Shown one piece after another: positions 1 through 13,000 of a stretch of 64,000 bases of DNA. The position numbers were made by a program, and so were the translations under genes. Every line of letters starts with the position of its first letter. Position 1 is the stretch's first letter. Source of the stretch: Sphagnum compactum. Its lineage: Eukaryota > Bryophyta > Sphagnopsida > Sphagnales. The stretch is taken from NCBI GenBank assembly GCA_965153455.1, contig OZ234496.1, forward strand, positions 2,418,001-2,482,000. The letters are read 5' to 3'. Below the pieces are notes generated by a model. That model saw only the letters and a program-made list of their open reading frames with translations, was not told where the DNA came from and ran no database searches.

Positions 1-3000
1 TCTTGGTTAATAAGACTTTTGCATTACACCACAAGTTCTAAATACCTTTTCAAATTATGTTATTTTCAAATATTGCATTTTTGCCAAACTTGCATTTCAA
101 TGGAAGAGGAATCACAAAATAATTTCCATCAATTTGAGAAATATTTGGGGAATTTTAAGTTGTCATTTCATGCAAGTTTGGATCACCAATTAACCTTTCC
201 ATATAACCTTTAGAGTCTTTCTCATGTATACATAGGTTATTCCTTCTTAGTGGTCAACACATTTTCAAGTTATCAAAGTTATGTTTTATTGATGTGTGCA
301 AACCTATGTTGTGTTTAAGTACACCATCTTTAGTCTTTGGACACAACAAACCTTATTAATGTAAGCAAACAAAATGTAAAGAATATGTAAACAACTATGT
401 ATATTAATACATGTCTACCAAGTCCTTTTTAACAAAATCACAAAACTAATGAAAAAACATAAGGATAAGTAATGTGTGAAACATCATCATAGATTAATTA
501 CCCTCTTATCATGAAATCCCAATAAAAGAAGTATGGTGGGGTGTACACAAAAGAGTGGTTGACCATAATTGAACAATAGTGAATGTTAGCTTTCAAAAAA
601 TGTCTAGACTAGTTGAATGTTGACTTGAAGCTTAAATGAGGGCAAGTAGTTGTTGATTGGAATAACAATTACCTCATGATAGAGCTTGATCATGTTGTCA
701 TTTGTCTTCTTTTATTTTTTTCTCTTTTGTTATCATATGAAAACCATCACCCAAACAAATCAATACACATATAATTATCATGGCAATTGTACATTACCAA
801 TGCTTTCAAAGCTCAAAAACCTTATGTTGATTTTTGTTGTTCTAGATAGATGTCAAATTGTTAAGAATGAAAGGAAACTTCATGTTCATGCAAAATGATA
901 TTGTAACACCAAATAAAGTCAATGTTCAATTTTGAAGTTGGGGTTAGAGAACTTTTCATATAGAAGTTATTGTTATTTTTCTATTGATGTTTTTGAAATC
1001 TTCTGAATGTAATTATTTTTCTCCTTTGAAATTGAGGATGAATAGCAAGCATTTACAAAAATGTTGATGCTTGTTGAAGAAGTTGGGCATGGAAGCTTAT
1101 GGATTCATAGTGTGTAAAGGTGATTTATGGAAAGATGAGGCATTAACAAAATGAGATTTGTTGTTGGGAGGAAGAATATTTGTGTTGTTGGAAGTAGCCA
1201 CAATGGTTAGTTGTGGAAATGTGTTAGAAAGGATGATAATTGCACAAAGGTAGTAAGGATATGTTATGCAACAAAAGAGGTGTGGTTAGATGTACTTTTT
1301 TAATGAAAACAAAGTTGTAATAAATTTTTGAATTATGCAAAGTTGTTTTTTTATATCAATTAAATGGGTTTTTGTTTTATAATGGATGTTCTTTGAAGGT
1401 GAATTTGGACATCTTATGACTCAGTGAAAAATGTGAATCACTTTTAAAGTCAAACCTTAGGCTATGATTCATGAATTTTTGCTATGAATAGTCATCTCTA
1501 TAGTATAATTTTAATGGGTTTGCTTAGATGATGTGTAACACTAAGAGCAACATGTAGAATTGTACACCATAAAATATGAGGGAATGTTATGGGTCCACAA
1601 ATTGGTACAATGGGTAAATTCCATTGAGTCTATACATCTTCATGTATAGTAGAACTGTCAAACCATGAAAAATCTATTGTGCTCCTTTTTGCTTACAATG
1701 TCTTCTCAAAGTAAAACAAAAGTTTCTATAAGATACTTATCTATTCAAGCCATGAACTAAATCTTACAATTATGTTCAACCCTAAAAAATTGTAGAATGC
1801 AAGTTAGTTCAAATTGAAGTTGAACATAATTTTAACTTCATGTCTTCTCAATGTCATTTTTCCCTAGTCAAGCTCCAAGAAATTGGATGTCAATTGTTGA
1901 GTTTCCATTTCAAATTATTTCAACCATTTTAGCTTTCAATTCTAATTTCTTCTTTGATGTTATTATGTTTTCCAAGGAAGACAAAAGGTGCAACAAATGT
2001 TTTGGGTGTCTTCCCAAATTCCTTTGAATCAACCTCATTTGAATCCTAAGTTTTAATTATCTCACATCTAGGCTTCTTTGTAGATCCACTATTGTTTAAA
2101 AATGTGGGTTGATGAGTGTCAAAAAACAAGGTGGTCATAGCTAGGGAATTTGGAAGAAGTGTGTTTGCATGAATTGAAATCAATTCATAGATTTGTTCGT
2201 CATCATCACTCAAACATCATTAAAAAGACCCTTTTCATTATTATGATATGTGCATACAAGGTATGTCTTGATCGATTACACCCAACCCCACTTGTCTTGG
2301 AAAACCAACAAACATGATTTAAACATGTTTTGTTGAATCATGTTCAAAAGAGTGGTTTGCATTAGATGCCACACAATTTGACATGAAAGTATTCACTCTA
2401 TCACACAATGGAAAGAAGTACAAGGACTTAGTCACAAATTGTCATCACCCCCATTTTCTCATTAATTCATTCCAATGTATGTCTTATGCTTTAAATGAAA
2501 TTGATTGTAGACCCATATATACGTGTTCTCCAAATATTTTGATTTTTATTATATATGCATATGAGTTGTTAATTTCATGAGATGTCTCTTTGTAAGGTGT
2601 TGAACAAAGCACCCACATATGCATATATTTGATTTTTAAAAAGTTGGTGTGAAACTATCATTTTTTTCTAGCTAGGGTTACTATATTGTGTGAAATGGTC
2701 ATCATGTTTTAATTGCTTTAAAGAAATAAATTACATTCATCCCACCTTGCATATTCCCTTAATGTATAATACTCTTCCTTTGATAATGTACAAAGTCGTG
2801 CGTAGTTCCAAAAAGAGGTCAATCCTTGGATTTCCTTGCCACCCCAAAATTTAGGCCTTTCCTATGTTGTTGAAGTTTTGAACTTCTAAAAAACCTTTCT
2901 TGTACTAGTGTCAAGAATTTGTAAGCATTCCACCCATGAAGTTAAAACTTAGCAACTATAAAAAATTGCAAATCTTATTTTAAAAATCAACTTATTTGTC

Positions 3001-3536
3001 CTTCATTTGGCAATTCATAACTTTTTTAGATTGTGGTGTACTTAAAATTAGATTTGGTGTTTAGGAGTGGGGTGCATAAATGATTTTCATTAAAAGGAAA
3101 ATTATGCATAATTATGTTCTAACTCTATGTGTTCATTGTTCCATATGTATAATATACATGTTACCCACCATCAACGATTTTTTATGTGAAAATATTGGGT
3201 AAATATCAAATTGAAAACAAATAAAAGGAAAAGAATGTGAGAAAAATGTGATCTAATCTACAACAAATTTTTTAAAATGTTTACAACAATAAATGTTCAT
3301 GTGATCTAACATTTTCAGTAAATTCAAAATGGTAAATGTTGACACAAATATGGATGATTCTTTTTTTTTCGCACAAAACTTAGACAATTGTGAATGCCAA
3401 AATACAATATAATAAAATATAAGTTTAAAAGTTTTGAGATTTTGAAGTTCCATTGACATTCTGGTGAGATTTGTAAAAAAATGTAATGAGGTTTGTAAGG
3501 AGTTGTAGGGGAATTTGTGTTGGTTACATTTTGAGA
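1..3536. other. AT-rich intergenic DNA, no gene recognised
   Basis: This stretch is AT-rich with stop codons in every frame. The longest open frames are under 125 codons and resemble no family I know. The strand complementary to about 3253-3615 is open for 120 codons, but it lies just downstream of the esterase-like gene and is probably 3' untranslated or intergenic sequence. I see no repeats of note here. Confidence 0.6.
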
Positions 3537-5303
3537 TCATGGTGGACATATGGCATTGAGAAGGAGATGAGCAAGCATAATATCCACAAAGTAATGATGT
3601 GGTTTTCCATGCCAAAATTCATGAGTTCCAGGAGCTCGTCCATAATGACCACCATCACTATAATTGTTGTCATAATGCCACGGGAAAGTGAGGTCATAAG
3701 CATCCACCACTTTAACATTTGGAACACGTGTAGTTAGACGTTCCACCATGATCTTGTTGAAAACTTCCATCTTGTGAGGATTAGATATCATGCCTCTTGA
3801 TAATCCTGCAGGTGCCACTGTAGTTCTATAGACTATGGTTGGCTTCTTAGAGTTGGAATTCCACATAGATTCCCAAAAATCAAGAGACATGTCTACTGCT
3901 TTCACATAATCAGATGGTGAACGAAAACGAAAACCATCATGTAAACCTGAATTCATGAAAATGATATTAGGTGATGAATTAGATTGTTTTTGAAAATGTT
4001 GTTGGATCCATTCACAATATTTTGGGTCTTTTAATGAATCTAAGCCTTCATTGGCGCCTGACACATCATGGTGGCCATTAAAGATGGAACTAATGTGAAC
4101 AGCTTGATCGGGTCGTAATGGATTCACCATGTACTGTTCAAAGCTTCTTGGTAGTTGCCAATGGGCCAATGTGTTATGTTCTGGAATGGGCATTTCCAAT
4201 ATAAAAAGCATCAAATTACGAATGGTATCTTGAAAGTTGGAATCACCCCAAAATAATAGCCATTTTCCATCCAAGCAGTTCCAAGCTTCTTCCGCCTCAA
4301 AGATTTTGGGTGCACAATGTGCTGAATATACCCAACCATTGCTCTCCAATCTCGACACTCGACCATTGCAAAAGTCATGGATACAGTGATCGTTGGTAGG
4401 TTCTGTTGAAACACAATCTTTAAATCTACCTTGGGCATCTGCTTCACAAGAGTCGTTTATCCAAGTTCTCAACCACTTGCCTGTCCATTTATTTCGAGTG
4501 AAATCTTGATTCATATCACATTGTTTCAAATTGTGAGATAAAATTTCATTTTGTGATAGCAAAGATTCATGATCCATAGTATTTAGAATTTCCTTTTTCT
4601 TCACAAATGTAATTTCGAGTGAAACCATTTGTTGCCCAAGCATCCAATTCACACCAACATGATCCAAGCCATGAAAAGCATCAAACAAGAGAAACACTGA
4701 AAATTTGAAACTCCCTACAAACATGTCATCCACCATCAAACTAATACTGTATGATCCATTGTCAAGGTCCTCAATGGGTGGTCGAGCATGCCATCGGTCG
4801 CTTGCCAAGTCTGTTTCATAAAAGTCGCCTCCTGCACATCGAGGGGATCCATCAGGAGAATAAGATACCAATAATAGGTGGTGCTCCACACCAGTTGTTA
4901 AGGTGATGGCATCATCCATTGATGATGAGATTGGCAAGCCAAAAACACGTGTCTCGCTAGTGTGCGCTTCATAACAAGGCAAATTACTAACATTTTGTTG
5001 CAATTGCTCTAAAATGTGCTCTGTATAGTTTCCATGTGATAATTTCTTGCTTTCCAACTTAGTTACAAAATTTTGATCCATTTGAATCCATCGCCATTGT
5101 GGCCATGATGTTGTTAGGCTTTGTATCACTCTCAAAGTACTTCCTACTAATAGCAAAGATAAAATTGTTAGACAACAAGTGGACCTAACAAGTGAGAGCT
5201 TACCACTAAACACATTTGAAAATTTTAAATGCCTACCCCACAATTTCCAAGTTTTCATGTTTTGACCATCCACACATTTCTCATTTGCATTTAAAATGGC
5301 CAT
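3537..5303 (-). CDS. NXPE/PC-esterase-like type II membrane protein
   Basis: This is a single-exon gene of 588 codons. The open frame can be extended three codons upstream to a TTG, but the first ATG is at 5303 and I use that. Residues 1-40 look cytosolic, about 41-58 form one hydrophobic segment (CCLTILSLLLVG), and the rest would face the Golgi/ER lumen. Residues about 115-207 contain an Ig/filamin-like stretch with the motif CAGGDFYETDL and DNGSYSISL, as in the neurexophilin-and-PC-esterase (NXPE) family. The C-terminal half resembles an SGNH/PC-esterase domain: FWGDSN with the candidate nucleophile Ser355, MNSGLHDGF as a middle block, and SDGGHY giving the DxxH pair Asp550/His553. By family knowledge it may acyl- or deacylate a glycan in the secretory pathway; the substrate is unknown. 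The alternative is a divergent TBL-type acetyltransferase, but the Ig-like part argues for NXPE. Confidence 0.8.
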   Translation of the reverse strand: MAILNANEKCVDGQNMKTWKLWGRHLKFSNVFSGKLSLVRSTCCLTILSLLLVGSTLRVIQSLTTSWPQWRWIQMDQNFVTKLESKKLSHGNYTEHILEQLQQNVSNLPCYEAHTSETRVFGLPISSSMDDAITLTTGVEHHLLLVSYSPDGSPRCAGGDFYETDLASDRWHARPPIEDLDNGSYSISLMVDDMFVGSFKFSVFLLFDAFHGLDHVGVNWMLGQQMVSLEITFVKKKEILNTMDHESLLSQNEILSHNLKQCDMNQDFTRNKWTGKWLRTWINDSCEADAQGRFKDCVSTEPTNDHCIHDFCNGRVSRLESNGWVYSAHCAPKIFEAEEAWNCLDGKWLLFWGDSNFQDTIRNLMLFILEMPIPEHNTLAHWQLPRSFEQYMVNPLRPDQAVHISSIFNGHHDVSGANEGLDSLKDPKYCEWIQQHFQKQSNSSPNIIFMNSGLHDGFRFRSPSDYVKAVDMSLDFWESMWNSNSKKPTIVYRTTVAPAGLSRGMISNPHKMEVFNKIMVERLTTRVPNVKVVDAYDLTFPWHYDNNYSDGGHYGRAPGTHEFWHGKPHHYFVDIMLAHLLLNAICPP

Positions 5304-6829
5304 GCTTAGCAAAGATCACTTCCATGGTACAAGGATAGTGCCTCCTTTGATATCAAAACGGAAATGTAAATACATTGGCCATTGTAATGAAATCATGAAA
5401 AAGGTTGTCACTCCAATCATTCAAGAGTTCTTACACCCCAACATCCCAACTTCTAGCTCTCACAAAATTGTTGATGTTTCCATCCTTTTGTATGCATTAG
5501 TAGTTCCCATTTCTTGCCCCCACAAGCTCCAACTTGTCATAGAGAAAACAAACAACATATGACAAGGTCCATGTCATGGGCGATAATCACTAGCCTTTAG
5601 TAGTCATTTTGTCAACATTGATAGAGTTTCTTGACATTTTGTGCACTTATTTATACAAAGTTGCATGACAATTGATTTTATGAATCCTTATATTGGCACA
5701 TGAAAAATGCTACAGTCCAAAATGGAATCAAAGCGATCAAACATATTCATCAACACAAACTATGATGTGTGACTTCATGCCATGTTATACTTTTCAAATC
5801 GAAAGTTTTTTATATTTCAAAAGAATGTTAAGGAATATTGCTCAAGTTTCAAAAGTGTGAAGCACATTTAAGCAAATGTTTTTTCTTGTATGACCATCCA
5901 TTATCCAAATTTCTTACAACCTAAAAAATGTTATAATTAAAAGACTCAAGATAGTTTTAAAAACTTGATCAAAGCTTGTGAGAAATTGGTTTTTGGAATT
6001 ATCCTTTCAATATTTTAAGACTAGTTGAATTGGCTTTGTATATATATATATATATATAAGATTTTTTTCAGGTTTTGAAAGTATAAAAGTCATTTTTATG
6101 GAAATTAATTTTCCTATATGATCATCCATGATCAACATGGATAATCAAATATGAAAGTTTGAAAAGTGTGATTAAAGACCTTAAATTTTTCAAAACTTGA
6201 GCAAAACTTGTGAGTAAACTTTCATGTTTTTCCCTTAAGTTATGCTTTCAAACTTTTAAAAAATAGTTCAAAAAAATTGAAATTAAAAAAGAAAAAAGTT
6301 AAAAAAAATTGCTCAGGTTCAAAGCAAATGAGTTTTTTAACAGAGTTCCTTTTCCAACTGTGACATCCCATGATCCCATGATCGCATGATCAATTTCTTT
6401 AAAAATTCTGAAAAATATGATAAAATAAAATATTAAAATTTGCGAAAAATTTCTAACTTAAAAAAAAGTTGTACTTTCAAATCTAGTTCAGCTTATATAT
6501 ATATATATAATTTTGATAGTGCCCATTGCATGGAAAAATGACATAAATTAGGGGAAAAAAGAAAAATAGCGTATTGACATGTATGATGTCAATAATTGGA
6601 AAAGAAAAAAAAAAGAAAAAAAAATCATGGCATGTATACATAAAGGTTTTGATTACTTTGTCACATCATTATAATGTATGTATTGGATGGATTTTATCTA
6701 TTGATGTAAAGATTTATGATAACCATATATTCACAAGGAAATTAACTTTGAAATTAATCATCAATGAGCAAAGTTATAATTAGTGGTGGATTGAATCTTT
6801 GCTTTACATTTGTTTTTACAAAGTGATTT

Positions 6830-6854
6830 CCCCCCCCCCCCCCCCCCCTCCCCC
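6830..6854. repeat. poly(C) tract
   Basis: Nineteen C residues run uninterrupted from 6830 to 6848, then one T and five more C. It stands alone in very AT-rich DNA. On the minus strand it is a G-tract able to form a quadruplex. Confidence 0.9.
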
Positions 6855-8110
6855 TGCCCATATTGGGTTAATGAATGTTATGGTGCACTTTCCACACCTT
6901 GAAATAAGACCTCATGGCCTTGTATTATCAAATCTTATAAGTTTATTTATGAGCAATTTTGACATTTTGAACCCATATGCCCTAAAATGAAGCTTGAAAT
7001 GGGTGCAAAAATTTGGTGCATTTAATCAAACACCCCCTTTCACATCTAACAAACTCTAGGTTTAGGTTAGAACTAAGAAAAATTGATTATATAGGGGGCT
7101 CCCAATTTTATTTAAAAAAAGATATTGTGAAAGACAACATTGAAATTAAGGTTATGTATACAGAAAAGTTCATAGAATGCTTGGAAATATGTTCCGAGCA
7201 TACACGTACATATCTATAAGTTACATAATAATATATATATATATAACCCGAATTTCATATACGTTCCAAGCATATATATGTCTATAGGCGTTCATAGTAT
7301 GCTTGGAAATTTGGGTTAGAAAACAATAATTAAGTTTTGTTTCATACACCTTTTATGTAAACTTCAGTCATAAGTTCATGTTATTGTTAATCTTGAGATG
7401 CCCATTTTTGAATAATTGTCACAACAATTCTCATGTGCATGAAAACTATCATGACTCAAAGGGAGGGAGTTATAACTTGCATATTCCTAAACATGCATTC
7501 AAAAATAAACCTTTAAAACATTCTTAAACTTCAATAGTTCAATAGTTGTCAAGGGCAACGAACATTACCATAATTGAAACAAAATTTAATGTGTAGATTT
7601 GCTATGACAAACTATAGCAAAAATAAGGCCAAACCAAAAGTTCATGGAAACATGAACAAAAAAAAACATATCACCAAAATTTTGTTCACAACATGGAAAA
7701 ACTTGAAATGTTCGGATTCGGTTAACAAGATTATGGTATGACCAAAAAAATTCCTAATTAAAAAAAAGTAAAAATCTACTATGGATGGATGAAAAGTGAA
7801 TGAAAATTTGACAATGATGGAGGAATTTAATTTATTGGTGGGTGTGAAATAGATGTTTGCACTTTCTCCATGATTGACAATCTATGTAACGAAATGCATC
7901 CATTATGAAAATGGACATTCATGGATGAATTTCATCCATGAAAGATGGCATAAACTACATGAATTGTTATATGAAGTTTCTAATTTTCATCATTTATCCA
8001 AGGATATATATTAATAATCTATGTTGGGATTGGTTGTTGCATGTTGTCCTTCAATGCAATTTGTTGTTTGGACAACAACAAAGAGAAAGCTAAGAGAAAA
8101 TGGGGGGTGT

Positions 8111-8126
8111 GGGGGGGGGGGGGGGG
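8111..8126. repeat. poly(G) tract
   Basis: Sixteen consecutive G residues, preceded by a further G6 and TGT. Confidence 0.9.
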
Positions 8127-8510
8127 TAACAATCAACACCAACTCAACAAATTACCTAGTCGACATTTTAAATTCACAAGGGCTCTTTTTGTTGGTGGAT
8201 AATGTAGGACAACTTAAGACACCAATTGGCCATCATCATTTTGTGACAACAACAACAATTCTGAAGTTTTCTTGGGGCAAAACTTCGCCAAATTTCGACC
8301 TGAAAAAATATGACTTCAATCTATACAAAGGAATTTTTTTGGGGAAAAAAATGGCTCAAATTTTCTCTTTGTGAAAAAATGGTCATTCTCTTTGTGAAAC
8401 TATCAAATTCTTGGCAAAGTTTAAGGAAAGGATTTTTCAACCTACAATAATTTTTTAAAAAGAAACATGTTCTTTTAGTCATTATTTTAGTCACAATGCT
8501 AAGCATCTTA

Positions 8511-8945
8511 GAGCATCCCCAATGGTGGTGCTCAGTATGTGTGACCAGGCTGCAAAAACATGTCTCACATCCAAGTTTAGTTATTTACACTTTTTGTGAC
8601 CCCACCCATAAAACTAGAACTCAGACTGCAAATAGGTGGGGACTCAGGAGACTACTGATAGCAAACCACCTGCGTGGCCAATGAGAGAAACAGGGAGGAG
8701 CAAGTCAGATCACATTTATTACACTCTTCTCTTGCAGATGAACAGCAAACCACCTGCTGCGTGGGCAATGAGAAACAGGGAGGAGCAAGTCAGATCACAT
8801 TTATTACACTCTTCTCTTGCAGGTGAACAGCTGTGCTGTGTTGGGCCAAAACCATTTTGCAGAGCCAACCAAACCAGCATGGTTCGACTTTTCTTTATTC
8901 AATTCTAATGTGCAGGGTCACATGCTGAGCAATGCTGGGGATGTC
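8511..8945. mobile_element. Tourist-like MITE, copy A
   Basis: The element is bounded by TTA on both sides (8508-8510 and 8946-8948), the usual 3-bp target duplication of PIF/Harbinger elements. The left end reads GAGCATCCCCAATGGTGG and the right end is its inverted partner (CAATGCTGGGGATG-TC) with one base missing near the tip. The interior matches copy B at 22113-22483: the shared stretches include a TCACATCCAAGTTT block, a CCCACCCATAAAACT block and a GCCAAAACCATTTT block. It has no transposase frame, so it would be non-autonomous. A segment of about 90 bp is duplicated in tandem inside it. Confidence 0.85.
8660..8830. repeat. tandem duplication inside MITE copy A
   Basis: A segment running from AGCAAACCACCTGC through GGAGGAGCAAGTCAGATCAC to CTCTTCTCTTGCAG occurs twice in succession with very few differences. 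The corresponding region of copy B is single, so the duplication arose within this copy. Confidence 0.8.
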
Positions 8946-10000
8946 TTACGGTATTTCTACACACAACACAAATACCTATGTCTAGACACTAATCCAAATA
9001 TGGGTGGGTACATAAGTGTCCTCTTTGAAGACTCGTATCCATCACTCCACAACCCAACTTGTTCCTGTCATAATAACATACAACAAAAATGATGCTCCAA
9101 TTCCTATTCATCACGTTTCGTATTCATCACGGTGCAAAGGAGAACATCAGATGACAGTTAGCTGCAGATATTTACATGTGAAGAACCCTGCAGAAGCTAC
9201 TCAAGACTGGACAAAAGCAGTTAAGGTGGAATGGGATCCAGAAATCAACAAACTTTGCTGATGTAGCCAAATAAGATCCCGAATCCAACCAGGCCAAAAC
9301 TTTACAGGATATACAGAGACAAAAGGCTGGCAGATTTTTAAAGGAAATCTTTTTGATAACCCTTGAGGAGAATAGTCTGGTAATATATATACATCTCACC
9401 TAAATAAGTAGTTGATTAAGTAGTATTAATCAACCTAGTCATTCAATCATGGACCCCCATCATCTGAGATCTTCCACTATGTCTCTATGAAATTGCAGAG
9501 ACATGAATCTCCACAAACAACAATTTGAAGGTAACAATTTGAAGGTAATTAGTGCAGTCATAACCTTTATGATTGTTGCTCACAAAGTATCAGACCTTCC
9601 ACCTTCATCATGAAATCTTCGACTACACTATATGGGTAGTAAGTAGATTCACATAACCGCACCTTGCAAAACTGACTAGTATGTGCGGGATTTGAAATCG
9701 CAAAAAGTTTCAAGCTTCAATTGTGAAATCTTTTTCACTGTTTGCTCTCTTGTCACATCTTCTGTCATAGAAAAAAAAAATGAACAATTTCGCACTCAAC
9801 TCTTTTGGCTGGTGTTTGACTTGTTGCCATACCAAAATTGTCATCAAGCCATCAAGTATTCTACAATTTGATCATAGACCATCAGCTGTTACAATTGAAC
9901 AACCTGGCTGTATTGGAGATGATAGGCTTAATTGTAGTGTATGTTCACTGTCTTGCCATACAGTTTCACCTATATATCTCCACTGCTTCTGCACTTACAT
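8946..10000. other. 3' flank of the aminotransferase gene
   Basis: This would hold the 3' untranslated region of the minus-strand aminotransferase gene that ends at 10001. Short frames on both strands of up to about 104 codons resemble nothing. One copy of the interspersed repeat family (9480-9630) lies here. Confidence 0.5.
9480..9630 (+). repeat. interspersed repeat family, copy 1
   Basis: It reads GAAATTGCAGAGACATGAA, then CAACAATTTGAAGGTAA (the last part doubled), AGTGCAGTCATAACCTTTAT and CTCACAAAGTATCAGACC. These blocks recur in the same order at 26715, 36175, 37255, 37940 and, in part, 61215. No coding frame or terminal inverted repeat is visible. Confidence 0.7.
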
Positions 10001-13000
10001 TCAATGTTGAAGACTGTGTCGCAGGCAGAACAACTCTATTCGGTCCCATGCCTCTTCCAGTAAATTTTGCGGTGTGGCAAATACAACCCGTATCCAATTT
10101 GCTATTCCAAATGCTGCACCTGCACAAGCCAAGTGAGCTCCAGCCTTTGTAAGATGGCCACAAAACTATGATGTCTTGTATGACAGCTTGTTCAAGCCCA
10201 TAACAGCAACAGGAGATTCTCTCACAGCATCTTTATGAGCAGTGATGAGGCATTCCATGTCACAAGTTTGCAGCTTCAGCTTTCAAAAGCAATGAGGCAG
10301 CTGACCTAAAGATTTTGCTGATACTGACTATTAAAAATTTCAGTCTTCTCTTGAAAGAAAACTGACCCATAAATGTATGTTCATGAGACTGCAACTACAC
10401 CAGACCTGCATCATTCAAGTTATGCCATGGGCATAGGTGCCTACAAAATACAGATGCATGGTCATAGACCGATCATAAGTGGGTCGTTACCTGGTACCAC
10501 TATAACTGACTCTTCCTCTGCCAGCAAGGATGCAAACTCCACATCACTACTTAATCCCTTGAAGGCTCCTGGGTTGATTTTCACCTGCACCAGATGAAAC
10601 CCCTCACCAAAATTGCTATTGCAAGTAAAGACATGAGGAGCACAATGGTCTTGTAGTCCTGGAATTAGATCAGCTAAAGTTTCTCAATCTGCTCAATGAC
10701 AGCAATGATGTATTTCAAGAAACTGAGAAAGTAGAGAAGGCCAACCATGATGTACATTGCCCCTTGTGGAAATGTTGGGCAATCAAGGCCCTTAATGCAT
10801 TGGACACGCCTGTAGCACAACTCAGCACCTGCCTTCAGTGACTTGAGTGTGTCATCATAGAATTCTGAGGGCGTGTGAAGTAGCAATCCAGAAATTGCAG
10901 CCTGACCAAACCCCATTCCAAGGAGTACACTCAATCACTACACTCAAAATCTAGTCCCTAGACCTTATACCTGATCATCAACAGAGCTTTGTAAATTGAC
11001 TTATCCAAACACAATTTTGCTAATGCTTTCCTTTTGTCCAAAAGATGTCCTCCTGAATTATGATGATCAATGTATTGTACAGCTTGCTGGCACTAGCAGC
11101 CTCAACTGATGAAGACAGGGAGGAGAAGAACCTGTGAAAGTGTTGACGTTCCAATGGTCATTTGCACAAGCCTCATGAGAGCCTCCATTACCTGAGAGTC
11201 TCATGGTTTAGACCAGAGCAGGAAGTGGCAGATTAAGAAGCTCTAAGGAACAACCACCCTCTGGTCCTGATGTTCTTTGTCAACTACTTCAGGCAAGTGA
11301 AAAAACAGGTATGACTTTTATGAACACTCACCCTGGCTTTTGCCAGAATTCCTTTGGGGTCAGCTACGATGATCCAACCAAGCCGCCATCCAGGTACAAG
11401 CCACCTCTTTGACACACCCCCTACTGTGAGCACTGGTACTTTTGGTGAGAAGCTTGCCAGGGGTATAAAGTCATTGTCACCAAAGACCATCTCGGCATAT
11501 ATTTCATCTGATATGATTGGTACTCTTTGCTTCTCAGCAACAGCTGCAATCTACCATGACCATCCCCACTTTTGCACTTAGACTCATTGCAGTGCTAAAA
11601 GATTGCTGGATAGTATTTCTCTATTTGACTCATATACTCATAGAGCAGCACTATGGAGTGTAAGGAAGGAAGGTGAGAAGAGTCTCAACATACTTTCGCC
11701 AAGTGTTGATACTTGTAAACTGAGCCACAAGGGTTGCTTGGATTACAAACAATCCAAGCTACTGTGTTGGCATCCATAAGGATGGTCACTTCATCTAGGT
11801 CAATCTCCCAATCTTTATCCGGAATCAGATCATAATACCGGCATTGCACACCATAGTACTTGCAAAATGTCTCATAGATTGGAAACCCAGGCCTTGGCAG
11901 CAGCATATTAGCACCTGGTGTAGCCAATACCGCAATGCAAAGCTGAATTGCTTGAGAACAGCCAACTGTGATGCATATGTCATTGGCTGACAGCTTGAAT
12001 GGCAGGGACGGTGAATGATAATCTGCCACTGCCCTGCATCATTCAAACAAACCAAAAAATGGAATATTATGAGCTTTAAATAGTTGGTATACAGCTTGAA
12101 AGTGAGAGGATAGCTTTTGCCAAAAGAACAAGCTTTAAATAAGGTTCAAAAAGATTCATACATGCGACATTCCTGAGAGCCTGCTGAGTGTGTGTATCCA
12201 TTGAACATACAGCTTTCTGTTGCGGCCACCATTGCATCCACAGCAGCTTGTGGTGCTCTTAAATGGCCACATGCTGTTGGATCTCCTAGTGCTAGGGATA
12301 TCTTCTCCTTCCCATGTGATGGAGGAACAGTCAATGACTCGAGCAGCTCACGAATCGGGTTCCTGCTTTCCAAGGCTGAAGGGCTGGCTTTGACATTCCA
12401 TTCATCATCCAAGGGTACTATTTCCTGCAAACCAGAGCACCTCATTATCTTAAACCTGGCTTGCATCATCACAAACCCCTACTTGGGTTTTCTCTTTCCT
12501 TCACTCTACATCCATTATTGCCTTTTAACTTTTAAAGCAGTTATGGTCACAACTAGAAACTGCTCTAAGCAAGACAGGACATTGAGATTGCAGGTACAAA
12601 CAAAACCCCATCTTTCTGCATCTAGAAACTGCTCTAAGCAAGACAGAACATCGAGATTGCAGGTACAAACAAAAGCCAGTCTTTCTGCAACTAGAAACTG
12701 CTTTAAGCCAGACAGAACATCAAGATTGCAGGTACAAATTAAAACCCAATCTTTCTGCAACTAGAAACTGCTCTAAGCCAGACAGAATATTGAGATTGCA
12801 GGAACAAACAAAAACCCAATCTTTCTGCAACTAGAAACTGCTCTAAGCCAGACAGAACATTGAGATTGCAGGAACAACCAAAAACCCAATCTTTCTGCAA
12901 CTAGAAGCTGCTCTATGCAAGACAGAACATTGAGATTGCCGGAACAAACAAAAACTCAATCTTTCTGCAACTAGAAACTGCTCTAAGCAAGACAGAACAT

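Larger units (their letters stand above)
5304..8510. other. AT-rich region upstream of the esterase-like gene
   Basis: The sequence just above 5303 would be the promoter and 5' leader of the esterase-like gene. An 88-codon plus-strand frame at 5296-5562 overlaps that leader and looks fortuitous. Further on there are (TA)n runs near 6040-6058 and 6495-6508, a C-tract at 6830-6854, a G-tract at 8111-8126 and scattered short frames. No gene was recognised. Confidence 0.55.

Noticed and set aside
5296-5562. An 88-codon plus-strand frame
   Set aside because: It overlaps the start of the esterase-like gene on the other strand and has no recognisable product.
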